From the NCBI GenBank assembly GCA_024516155.1, contig JAJJXM010000014.1:806001-870000 (forward strand): a stretch of DNA of 64,000 nucleotides, given 5' to 3'. Source of the stretch: Pyronema omphalodes (lineage: Eukaryota; Ascomycota; Pezizomycetes; Pezizales; Pyronemataceae). Of this stretch, positions 1 to 10,934 are shown one piece after another. Positions within the stretch are counted from its first letter, which is position 1; every line of letters begins with the position of its first letter. Both the position numbers and the translations under genes were made by a program. The notes beneath the pieces are model-generated. The model was not told the DNA's origin and ran no database searches. It worked only from the letters and a program-made list of their open reading frames with translations.

Positions 1-1494
1 AGTCTGCGTGAGGCCATTGTAGATTGAAGTTTTGGTTTGTAGTTTTCAGAGGAGTGTTGGTGTTTCTTGCCCTAGAAGAGGGTCTTCCGTTGTCGTGTCG
101 AAAAGTAAACTTAGTAGCTTGAGCCTTAAGTTTATAGTGTGAACCTGGCTATTGAGGCTTTCAATAGAGAGGCTTATTCGATCAGTCGTTCTTCGTTTGA
201 AAGGTATTCAACAAATAGATTTCCCAAGAAGCTAGGAAGTAAACTAATCGATCACAGGCCGAATAAACTTAAGGGTCTCGTCCTGAGGTATTTGGTGTAG
301 AAAGGTATAGTCGTAACAAGAGATCAAGTTGCTGATGCTGGAGGAGACGGTGGGAAGACTTGGGGTCTTTTATAGACTTTCGTCTACAAGTTCGCCCAGA
401 CTTCCCAAGGGAACCAACTTCCAAACTAAGCTTAGGAGATAAGACGTGAGTCAATCCTTTGACAAATCTGCCGATGGCTCGCATCATGCTGCATGCGCAA
501 TTATATTAATTGCTCACTTGCATGATGTGCCTCGTCTCAGATTAATCCTTGACATTCCTCGCCGTGCTACCACACCTTCCAATCAGGTATTGGGGTTAAG
601 CGCCTAGTGGAGGGTTACTCCACTTGAGCGCATAATGCAATGACTCCTCCGATAATAACATGTGAGTCATATATCGCATGAGTCGTCTTGATCATAGATC
701 TCCCTAGAGAATCTCGATTGCGAGTGAAGGAATCTGACATCATAAGGCAGACTATGCCTTACCGGAGCGCACTGCCCCGTCACATTCCTGTGTGATGTCA
801 TAACAGCCCCACCTGCGCGCACTTGCGCGCAGCCACACCCTGGTGTGTACGCAAACGCCGTCTTATCTTGCAGTTGGTAGTCATTGGCTTAAGGTCGCGT
901 CATATCAGTTCCATCCAACAGTTTCCCGGAGTGGTGTTCCTTGCTGCAGGACGTCGTCTCATGCTAACGCAATCTTAACCCTTGTCCTGAGCTCCACTCC
1001 TGTTGGCTGACTAGACTCTGCCTTGTTCCTTGGCCGACTATCCGCCCAACTCAGACCTCGGATGATCCTATTCGTCTGCCTTGCACTGTCCTGAGAATTC
1101 CCTTCTCTTGCAAGCCCTCTGGTAGCCGTGCTTGGTGGAACACAACCTCAAGTATAAGGAGGTGTCCTTTCGCCGTCGTCTTCTGTCTCCATCAGCGTCG
1201 TCTGTAGTTTTCTCATGGGTAAGTCGACACCCATGAGGTAAGTTGTTCCTCGTTCCCATCCATCTGTGATCCTCCCAAACTGACAGTGAATAACAGGTAG
1301 CGACGCCTCGGGCCGGGATCCTCGTGAGGTCCTTTCGGAAAGTCACGAATCACGTGACGTGGCTAGCTGGAGCTCCTCAGGGGGTTCCGGCCCGGGATAC
1401 TAACCTTATTATTCATTCTCCTGTCGAGTTTGCCATGTTCTCTAAATGTTATACATGTTACCTATTCTATACTCACACAATATAGGGTGTGACA
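1..1494. repeat. Probable degenerate transposon/LTR-like sequence
   Basis: No credible gene is seen here. The stretch is less AT-rich than the DNA that follows, is full of short palindromes, and ends near 1485-1494 with GGGTGTGACA directly followed by a run of seven G. Read on the minus strand this is TGTCACACCC, which resembles the TG-starting edge of fungal Ty3-type LTRs. No primer binding site, gag/pol reading frame or matching second LTR is visible, so a solo or decayed LTR is only a guess. The short open frames are not supported by codon usage or motifs. Confidence 0.3.
781..847. repeat. Cluster of adjacent perfect hairpins
   Basis: Three inverted repeats lie side by side: CACA/TGTG at about 781-792, CTGCGCGCA (813-821) paired with TGCGCGCAG (824-832) around a 2-nt loop, and CACACC (834-839) paired with GGTGTG (842-847), again around CT. 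A further 7-bp stem (AGTGGAG/CTCCACT) is at 606-624. They sit in the LTR-like segment and may be part of a mobile element. Confidence 0.6.
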
Positions 1495-4263
1495 GGGGGG
1501 GACACTATGGTATACTAGCTTGCATTTTCGCGCCTTTTCGACCTTGAAAATGTCCAGCCTAGTCCAGATTTTTCGCTGAAGACAGGCTTTCAGATTCTCA
1601 ACAGGCTCCCTATATCTTCAGCATTCGCTCAATCCCTGACGAATTCCCATCCTGAGTTCGCAGATGCGAACCCGCCATCTATTGAAAATACAAAACCATA
1701 GCAGATTTCTATCGTTGAAGCTGTGGAATACTGATCAATGAGGTTTATAAGGCGAAATATTGACTGAGAGAATAGAACAATGCTGATCGGTATAGGCTAT
1801 TCCGAAAGGCTTCGGATCCTGCTGACTTAGTGAGTTCTCATTCCTGTTCGACTTACCTCACAGAAATTGATGAAATTCCTTATTATCAATGATCTTCGTC
1901 TGTAAATCAAACTACAGTTATTTTGCAAGTTTATCTTGGAGTATAAACATTAACACCACTCAATAAACGTGCTAGATTATTTTGCAGTGTATGGGGGTAT
2001 TACAGAATGCAAGGTGTGGAGTAAATAGTCACGTAAGAAATGGAAGAAGAGATTGTAGACGACAACAAAAGAAATTGTAAATAATGACAAAACAAATTGT
2101 AAATGACTTGTGAATGGCAGTTGTAAATAATAAATAAACAAATTTTAAATGACGTTTAAGTGGGGTTGTAAATAAAATGTAAACGAGGATTAAATAGGTT
2201 GTAAGAAATACCCAATAAGATTGTAAACAGGTAATAAACCTAGATTATGATTTGGTGGGGAAATTTCGAGATTTATACATGATTTATGCACCAATTTTAT
2301 AACCATTTCATGAACCATAGGGCTCTACATCTGCGCGTTCTACGGAGATAGATATACCCAATGTGGAAACTTCATCTCCACGTATAAGTCACATCAACCC
2401 TAAGTGTGTCCATGGCGAGTGACTTGAACCCTAATTGTGGCTGAGACACCAGAGCCCTAGGCGGCTTTGAACAAGAAGAAATAATTTTCAAAAGCCAAGT
2501 GGGGAATCGAATTCCTTTGAATCCTATCACCATCTTCTCGCCAAAGGACTAAGCAACAACCATGCATAAATCTAAAGTACATCCTTACAACCGAAAAAAA
2601 AAAAAAAGCAAACGTATATAGAAACTCGTAGATATCTTTACTTATGAACAAAGACAACTATTGGTTACCATATATTCGGTTTCTTGAGAGGCATATATAT
2701 AGTGCACTTGCATATTTATATCATGTGTTATCACCATTTGTCTGGCTGTTGAATTTTGATTCTTAGAGAAATAAGTATAGCCGCTTGTACGTATAAGCAT
2801 TAGGGAAATTTTGTACCCGCCACCTTTATGTTCATATATGCCTGAAGGATGTTATAGGAGACTTTGGCACTCGGAGATAAAATAAGAATCATAAGATCGT
2901 TGGTAAAGAGTTTATATGTGTTTGATTGATTGATTAATTCTTAAACGTTCCCAACCGTGAGGGTTTATATGTGTATTCTTATTGCCTAAGTTAAAATTTA
3001 TGCTCCTGCTATAGTTAGTACAGCTTAAGGAATCTAAAACAATGCAAGATTCTTACATTCAGTCCCCCAAAATATCGCTGTTCATCGATGCATTTTAGAC
3101 AATGCCCGTATTATCACTCGGTATGAGGGTTCGGTATCCATCACAAAATCACGGACATTACACAATGACCTTGATTTACAGAATGCAGCCCAAAGACGGT
3201 TAATAACCATATTTAAATGAAGCTAGAATATATTTTTAGAACCCCATCAAGAGCCTGTAACTATAGCCCGAGACATTTGCGGGTTGGGCAGTTCAAGGAC
3301 TGAAGTGCATATATACACACTGGCGGGGTATCTAAAATAGCGTACCCCATATGATTCGGACATAGGGCCAGACGCAAAATAGCGAGAGTTCAAAATTTAA
3401 AAGGTACTATAATAGCCCATTTGAAACATAGTTACTGAAAATCAATATTTCGAGGTTTATGGAAGACAGTGGTCTTGGGACTCTTGGCGCGTATACAAAT
3501 ACTATTTCATGAAAAAAATGTCCAGCGCGATGATAAACGCAGAGCGCTAAATCTACCTCTACCCCCGAGTACTTGCGTTTAAAAGCGCTTGCACACACTT
3601 GTGGTTTTAGTACATGCGTTGACAAGCGGTTATCTATGCTTCTCTTCACAAACTTTTTAAAGGCACTACATATATGCCGAGGATGGATTGCAACATGGGA
3701 CACCCAGTTTACTAAAAAGCTAACGTTTCGCCCGTATTCATGCGTTAGGCGAAGAATTCTACGTGTATCAGAAACTGCAGCACGTATGGGAAAAAATATG
3801 CCGTTATAGCTGATCTATTATTTGTCACGTCTCGTACGTACGGTTGTTTTCTCGGTCGAAAGATTCAAAGTCAAGATTCAGCTAACACAAACATCTCCGT
3901 TGAGCTAGAAACTCGTTCATTATTTGAAAAACAGATAGCATTATGCCTTCATAAAATAAAGTCTCAAATAACCAAATCCCTATCCATACATTTACAAAAT
4001 ATCAATTATGAGAACCGAACGCCTACCCTATGAACCAGACCCAATGACACACGCCAGTACCATACTCACTAACCATGCAAGACCAATCCTTTCCTAAGAT
4101 TCCTCCTCGTCCACCCTAAACATCTCAAGCCAGCCCGAGATTCTGGCAAACCTGTGTAAACTCCAGCCAATACCAATACCACCATACCAATTCCAAGTGC
4201 ATACGCAAACCCAAAACCAACACCCCGAACCCTTAAACATCCAAAACTTAACCAGTCATTCCA
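1495..4263. other. AT-rich intergenic region, no gene seen
   Basis: Open frames here are short, have no recognisable domains and look random. From about 2016 to 2260 there are several imperfect repeats of an ATTGTAAATRA-like unit (for example near 2074, 2096, 2120 and 2169), which look like a decayed minisatellite. A copy of a dispersed GTTCCCAACC motif lies at 2921-2966 and is listed separately. Confidence 0.5.
2921..2966 (+). repeat. Dispersed motif copy 1: GATT repeats plus GTTCCCAACC
   Basis: A (TTGATTGATTGATT) tract is followed by AACGTTCCCAACCGTGAGGGTT. The same arrangement recurs at 29301-29360 (plus) and 46061-46112 (minus, next to the inverted-repeat element), so this is probably the conserved end of a dispersed repeat family. 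Confidence 0.55.
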
Positions 4264-5108
4264 TTACGCAACCATCGCCGTTTGCACCCGAGGTCCGATT
4301 CGTCTCTTTTCCGATTCGTAACTCGGTAAGTATGTTGCGGCACTCATCTTCTCCACCTTAGGACTTGCCGGTGGTGTCGGATTATTAATCATTTGACGCA
4401 TCTCAATCCCTCTTCTTAGATTCGCGATAACCTCCGTGTTTTGTTGTGACTTCTTGATGAAGCTCTTTAGGATATTTTCCAAATCTTTCCGTGATTTTGC
4501 TTGCGCCTGTTTCTCCTTGTTCCATTTTTCTCTTTCGGTGAAAAATAACGCCTTATCTTCTTTGAACCGCTGTCTCTCTTTCTCTAAAGCTTTTTGTTCT
4601 TCCTTAATCCGTAAACACTCCAGTTGCCATGCTGCCTTCTCGGCATTAAGATTATCCCGTTCCCGACTCAATGCTTCCTGATCCCTTCGCAAGTCATCCC
4701 AACCTCTGGCATTACCCCAAGTTTCTGATGATTTTGACATATCCGCAACACTGTTTCTCGACATCGGTGATTCCGGTTGTCCCCATACTCCTCCTCGCTC
4801 TACATCCATTTGATGCCATCCGATAGTAGCCTGAGATTTTCGTCTAAAAATTCGATTGATGTTTCTGTTGATGAAATCAATGACAGAGCCGAATGAAAAG
4901 AGAACCATTGCCGTTGTTACGGCTAGAATCCACACAGTTGACAATGCAGAAAGGGTTAGGTAGTGGAAATCAACGCTATCGTTGGGTGTGTTTGAGGGGA
5001 GATTATGAAAACCGATCCGATCAAGGGAAAATGCTGGGTATGCCACGATCTCGTTGAAAGAAGGTTGAGTGAAAGTTATTTCTAGCGAACTGATTGCTCT
5101 GTTAAGAC
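4264..5108 (-). CDS. Membrane-anchored coiled-coil protein, N-terminus unresolved
   Basis: No family is recognised. The frame encodes a hydrophobic segment (LSALSTVWILAVTTAMVLFS and following) near the N-terminus. A basic stretch (NRNINRIFRRKSQ) follows, then a long charged Glu/Lys/Arg/Gln-rich coiled coil of about 90 residues (roughly from SRERDNLNAEKAAW to LKSFIKKSQQN), and a short Pro-containing tail. This suggests a single-pass membrane protein with a cytosolic coiled coil. No ATG opens the frame before the membrane segment. The frame stays open upstream to 5139 and codes plausibly up to a cttag acceptor at 5109-5113, with alternative acceptors at 5099 and 5090. A 5' exon is therefore expected further upstream but could not be placed. 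The nearest neighbour is the MARVEL-like gene about 2.5 kb away on the opposite strand. Confidence 0.55.
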
Positions 5109-7610
5109 CTAAGAAATAACCGGAGATGGAAGGCGGAATTTATTGGATGATGGTGAAGAACGAGTGATGTTGATTCGCTGATCGAGTGATGAAACGATAT
5201 TCTCTAAATCTGAGTAGCGCGAAGTAAGGGGAAACACAGTGAACATATATACAAGCAGGATCCCGTCACAACAATAGCGATTTACCGAATTAAATAACTG
5301 CCATATATTCCGCGGGCTGAATCTGCAACCAAACCACGGTGCTGCAGTTGCACCGCAGATCACGAAGGGCTGAAATTCGCAGCGAGCATCAACAACGAGA
5401 CACCGATATCCAATAGTTGATGATACTTCATGATGGTATAAACCGCGCGACTTGTTATGTAGCCTCTCCTCAGCTCATCGAACCGGATTTGGACAACGCA
5501 GCAGTGTCACCACCCCGCATCACGCTAAGATGATAACCAATATGAAACGCAGGTACGTATCTTAAAACCTGAACATTCCTTCATCCCGTGTCTGCCAGAC
5601 GACGCGCCTGAGCTGTGACGTGTTGATGTTCTTTGGATTGTTATTTATAGCGATCAACTGTTTGGCCTGTTTGGTCGGTGATGGGCCGGGTTTGTCGCAC
5701 ATCATTTTCAGCCTCGCATCGGACTAAGGAGATTACTTGCAGCTTTTGTGCTTCTCTTTCCAATTTTACGACACTTTCTGCCACCTATTTTGATTTTGTT
5801 GATTGGGAAGATCTTCAGATTGCTTCTCTCGTGCGTTAAAAAAAGACTTGCCCTAACACTATAATAGTATCCGCACACCCAGAGTCGTTGTAGGCTTCCT
5901 TGAAGAGGCGGAGATATCAAGCATTGGTGATATGATTTGGATCAATGAGGTCGTTGGACGAATAAATAGTAATACATAAGTGAACTACCAGGGTTGTTGT
6001 TTGGGCTATTGAATCAGAGTATCGTTGAATCAAGCATCAAAGGCTACAGCTTATATAAGCTCATTGACCGCGATTAACTCAATTGTGGGGGTTAGGATGG
6101 TCAATCTTTAAGATAAGCATTTGACTAATTGATCGGCAAGTCTATCGTTCACTAGATGTAAGATGTAACTACCTTATTTTTGGTCTTGCGTAAGCACTGA
6201 TAGATAAGATCCGCTGTAGCATGTCCGCCATCTCAAGTATTAGAGGAGGCGGAGTAATAAAATCAAGCACCCTAGCTGTAAAAGTAGTTACAATCTTTAT
6301 CTCGCTGACATGTAAGGCTATTAACCTACTTCACAATTTCATCACTCGCCGTTAGTTCTGGATGACAACACAACTCACAGACTATTCTCGGTATGGTCTC
6401 TACAGAGAACATGTTTTAACTTCAAGTGTTTTGTCTAAACGATTTCGCCACCCGAGACACCTTGGGAAGGTCAATAGGCCGTATATTCAGTAACTCGGTT
6501 ACTCCTTGCAATGTTATCATTCGATACTCAACTTTCTCTATCTTTAAATATTTCAACTTGAACTCGTGTGATTAAAAGAGAATTTCTGGCACAACCTGTG
6601 TTTGCTCTTACAAATTTTTTGGAAATCCCGCAGTCATCAATCCCCGGCGAAAAATTGCTCCGGTGAAAGTTATCGCAAGGCAACAAGCAGCTGTGCAACC
6701 ATGGACTCGAGTTCCTGGCTTCGGAGAAGCTCCCTAGAGACTAATTCTAATTAATTCTTTTCCCCACAAGAATGACGATGTTATGTGCACATACTTCCAG
6801 GAGGTGCTCAGGTGTTTGTCGTGTGTCAACATGTCTCATACAAGCCTCTGACTACTTGAGGCGCAGACCACTGTAAAGTCGGCGGCGAATCGGGGTGCCA
6901 GCGCGTAGGAATTTATGCATGCATGCAATGGAAGATGTTCCGAAAAACATTCGTGAAACCTCAAGCGCTGAACAGCCAATTACAGGCTAATAAAAAAGAA
7001 GGCTGACAGGGATTCCTAACATAACGGCGGTTTCTCCGTGGGGCGTTTTTTATTAGGTCAGCCACAGGACATATGGTGGGTGTTGACTTAATTTATGTCG
7101 TACATAGCAGCCGTAATACCTGACCTAGCGAACTGAGGCACAGCTATGTTGAGCACAGTTGTGGCTGATTCGTCCAATCGGGTTTACCTAAACTTTTTGC
7201 AGTATGGCGCCAATTCTCACCGGAGCATGCGCAGCACGCGCTGTGGCGATTTTCTACTTCTGAACTTCTGCCTTTCAAAATCAGAATAAGGGATCGTCAT
7301 GAACGCTAAGATGTGCTGGCGGTTATCGCGTATTGCAACACAAAATGACACAGCCCCCTTTGAGGTCTTGCATTTTTGCGCACATAGTGGCGGAGTAAAG
7401 GGAATAATATTCATTACCTTAGGTCAGTGGGCATTGAAATCACGTTCTGCGTATTTTCTGCAGTTCAAAATACGTCGAACAGTGTCGTGTGAGCTTTTTT
7501 AAATAGTCTTTGCTCCGCCCAGTGAACTCAGTCACAGCAACAAACAAAGGCAGTACAACGAAGCAAGTCCCATAAGGCGAAAAATTATCAGTCAGACAAA
7601 ATCAGCAACG
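5109..7610. other. Intergenic region; missing 5' exon of the coiled-coil gene may lie here
   Basis: Apart from the putative upstream exon of the coiled-coil gene (somewhere in about 5140-5400), no gene, RNA or repeat can be supported. Open frames are short, mostly below 85 codons, and lack recognisable motifs. Confidence 0.4.
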
Positions 7611-8331
7611 ATGGCTATTGATCAGAGATGGAACCGCGGGGTTTTCGTGGTAAGTACCTTTTCCGAAATCTATTGTTCTTTCGGTTATTAAGAAATCGAC
7701 TCAGGCTCTGTGCACCCTCCAACTCTTATCTAATCTCGTTGGTTTTGCTTTCTGTTGCATAGGCGTATGGTGGATTGGAGGCTGGTTAGTGGTTTCAAAA
7801 CCTCGACAATCGAATCAACGGTAACTAACAAATGATAGGGATATGGGTTGGTCTCTCTGCATCAGCACCATGGCAATCCTGTGGACTATCACTTCCATCG
7901 TACTTTGGAAGCGAGGCCGCCTGCTACCCATTGCACCGGTTTTTGTCAATAGCTACCTAATACTCGGCTTCATTGTCGGAATTGTTTCAACGTCAATATA
8001 TGATACATTGTCTATAGCCGTATTGATGCAAATCGTACAAACGTTTGTCATTCCTTCTATCAAAAAAATTTCTTATTATTTACTGACATAGAAAAGTCTT
8101 CTCCACATTGGAAGCCTTATTCAAAGCTCTTTAGTTCTTCGGAGAACTCGTATTGATATCGATGGAACCAAATACAATCGGGGCGAGCCGTACATGGTTG
8201 AGAAGACTATTGATCCTGAGGCACATGGGCAACATGAATTATCTGATGATCAGAACAGTCAAGTTCATCCTCCGCTGCCAGTTCATCGGGTTGGGGCACA
8301 ATTTGTCCCATGTGTTGGAGATGCTCGGTAA
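7611..8331 (+). CDS. MARVEL-like four-TM protein, four exons
   Basis: Model: exons 7611-7649, 7705-7784, 7839-8034 and 8092-8331, giving 184 residues. Introns have gtaagt, gttagt and gtacaa donors and tcag, gatag and acatag acceptors, and all phases close. The protein has a short polar N-terminus, then hydrophobic segments ALCTLQLLSNLVGFAFCCIG, WSLCISTMAILWTITSIVLW, APVFVNSYLILGFIVGIVST and a weaker fourth around SIAVLMQIKSLLHIGSLIQS. A hydrophilic acidic tail (EPYMVEKTIDPEAHGQHELS and following) ends at TAA 8329. The pattern Leu-x-x-Leu-Gln-Leu in TM1 and the four-TM layout resemble fungal MARVEL-domain proteins, which act in membranes and vesicle/eisosome contexts; that assignment is inference. 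It is paralogous to the gene at 62454, with intron 1 (phase 0) and intron 2 (splitting a Trp codon) at the same places. The fourth TM and third intron are the least certain parts. Confidence 0.65.
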
Positions 8332-8413
8332 CTGGTATTCGAGCACGGGCGCCAGCACGCGATTCACCGTCGAAGAGTGGTATGTGGGCGAGCAGAAGAC
8401 ACCATAAAATGAT

Positions 8414-8512
8414 AACTACGATGCGATGTGGATATTTTTGATGTTTTTTTATTTTATATGTGGTCAGACAGGAAATACTATATAATGTAAACTACGATGC
8501 GATGTGGATATT
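8414..8512 (+). repeat. Short direct repeat downstream of the MARVEL-like gene
   Basis: The 23-nt sequence AACTACGATGCGATGTGGAT plus ATT occurs at 8414-8436 and again at 8490-8512. The copies are 76 nt apart and lie in the presumed 3' untranslated or downstream region of the gene ending at 8331. Confidence 0.8.
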
Positions 8513-8841
8513 GTAATGATTAAGATAATGTCAGGTTCCTTTAACAAGAATTAAAGGAATATTTTGCTTCACATTCTTTTTCATGACCTTCACAATGATG
8601 AGTGATCAAACATCCCCAGAGACCTTCCACGCGGCCTTTGCAAAGTTTCAAATGTACCTAAGGTTGACCAACAAGGCAGTCAACCTCTGATTTTTTTTGC
8701 CTCTGGAGCTGAATATGACGCAATTCTGTTTATGCCACCGATGCGTGATGTACAGTTATTCCACAGTTTTCCAATGTCACTGTTATGCCAAGAGGTACCA
8801 AGGCGTATTGTGGGTTAGCCCTGGTTCCGTCGGCACTTTGC

Positions 8842-8922
8842 GTGCGCACTGAGCTAAGGCTTATATCATGACGTCAAGCGCGTCATTCGCGGCATTCGCG
8901 TCGCAATGCTCGCAGTGCGCAC
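8842..8922. repeat. GC-rich imperfect inverted repeat
   Basis: Arms GTGCGCACTGAGC (8842-8854) and GCTCGCAGTGCGCAC (8908-8922) are complementary apart from a 2-nt bulge, with a loop of about 53 nt that contains CATTCGCG twice. This is a GC-rich island in an AT-rich background. It may be a decayed mobile element or an extruded hairpin; no gene is associated. Confidence 0.55.
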
Positions 8923-9489
8923 TGCTAACGAAGGATGAAAGAAAGCCTTGTGGGGTTTATGATCCATGAAAGACACATAGAAGTTCTAATCGCTTGATTA
9001 GTAAAGGAGAGGCCGGATTAGGAAGTTGAATAGTTGACAAAGAAGCACATGAAAGGGCTGGAGCCTGGAGGATGTGTTAACTATTATTACAGCAGCGAGG
9101 CGGCATTATGGAAACAAAGGACACCAATGGTGAAATAATTTCTAATGTTTTGTAGGCCATAAGATCAATTATAAATAAATAATGTCGTTAATATGAAGGA
9201 GAATTATGAAAAAAAGAAAGGGAAAAAAACCCCGGATCTCAGATGATCGACGTAACTGATTATCCGATAAGCGAGTTGACGCAGGCCATTTGGAAGAGCT
9301 AAGACTTGTGCAGAGTGTGCTAATAAACTTTGCTATGTAAGATTAGCATAGATCCATATGAATTGTAGCCTTAAGATGTCAATATCGGAGGGGTTCTAAA
9401 TACATGCGCATGGTCCATCACGCTCTGTCTGTTTGCATGCAAGAAACTGGGTACTGGCTATGTATGATTACGCTTTTCATGTAACATAA

Positions 9490-9563
9490 TCCCCCGTGGC
9501 GCAATTGGCTAGCGCGTCTGACTGTTAATCAGGAGGTTGGTGGTTCAAGCCCACCCGGAGGAG
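9490..9563 (+). tRNA. tRNA-Asn (anticodon GTT), divergent acceptor stem
   Basis: The sequence folds as a 74-nt cloverleaf. The D stem is GCGC/GCGC, and the anticodon stem TCTGA/TCAGG carries the loop CTGTTAA with anticodon GTT. The variable loop is AGGTT, the T stem GGTGG/CCACC has the loop TTCAAGC, and G73 is the discriminator base. It has no intron. A run of nine T follows immediately (9564-9572), a good RNA polymerase III terminator. Internal A and B box equivalents (TGGCGCAATTGG; GGTTCAAGCCC) are present. The acceptor stem is odd: it starts with U1:A72 instead of the usual G1:C72 and has a C4-A69 mismatch. It may be a functional variant or an early pseudogene. Confidence 0.9.
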
Positions 9564-9572
9564 TTTTTTTTT

Positions 9573-10934
9573 ATTGTCGATATGGTCGCCAACCATAGTG
9601 ATGAACTCAAGAACGCCCAAACTGCCAAAATCACTCGCCTCATCCGACGGGAGTGAAACAGCGTGACCTAGAAGACACTACTAAAGCTGACGTACGCGCA
9701 CTCAACGAGAACCAGCCATGGAATATATGAAGGGTTTCAAATCCCAAAAACATGCCCGAGAGTGCCGGTTAGAGAGAATCATCGTACGTCACTCCAAGTT
9801 TTTACCGAGTGATGGCTCATGTTAAGAAATTTTGTAGCCATCCACACCAGCATGCCAGACCTATCCGCTGAGAATAAACTCAATGAAAATGCCAAATAAA
9901 TAAAATAATGTTGGGTTGGATGAAAGACCTTGATTGTTCTTGTGTTCCGCCATTGCCGCTGTAATTTCAACGGAGCCAGGATGCTAATAAGCTAAAGCCA
10001 AATGTTCCCACACTGTGGATGTCGTGTTTTTCATCTAAACTTTCTGTTTCACGATCTCGGAACGACTCCAGATCATGTTTGATAGATTAAATAATGTGAG
10101 AATTACTTGTCGCGACTAAATATAGAATCCCCAGGTGTAGGCGGCGTTGTCTTTACCGGGATAACGGCATCACAACGCTGCTCAGGCTAAAGTGCCCCGG
10201 GTCTGTCTGGGAAACATCCGTCGATCTATCTACTCACGTAAAATAGATGGGTGGCCGGGCGATTTAATAATCTGATAAGACAAGATGTGTATAACATCAG
10301 GGGCATCTTAATGTTGTTCATGGGAAGAGCTCACTAGAAGGGAGAAGGAGTTACACTCCACAATTTTTCACGTTGTACAGTCATTATAATTTCAAGAACG
10401 GTAAAAATCCAAACTCCCGTAGTTGAAGTCTTTATATTTCAGGTATGTTAGCCCTTGGGGGATAAGAAATACTGAAATACTGTTAATTTAAGGTGCAATT
10501 TAGGTTTAGGGTTCATGTTGGCAGTCATTTAAAGTGACATGGGTTAGCCATATTAGTCTGCCATGGGCACCAGGAATGAGTCCACGCATCAAATTTGCAC
10601 TTCACAAGTCTGTACTCGTACTCCATCTGCTGCATAATAATATATAATCTATGATTACAGACGTTGAAGTAGTGCAACGTCTGGTATACAGCTGAACAAC
10701 TCAACGACGTGAATATCTACAAGTGGAAACTGCCAGTCAGATAGCTTTCAACGCATGGCATATCGGGTATCCAGGAATGTCATGGGCGATTCGATTAATA
10801 TATTCATTGAAGCAGATAGATTTCAGCTGTCACAATACTCATTCTGGTGTGACGCTTCTCCGGACGTTCAAATAACCACTGGGACAAATAAGTAATCCGT
10901 TGTTGTCGTCTCTGTCAAAATATTACGTATATTT
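9573..10934. other. Intergenic region, nothing recognised
   Basis: Between the tRNA and HEM14 only short open frames without motifs are present. I see no RNA gene or repeat. Confidence 0.5.
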
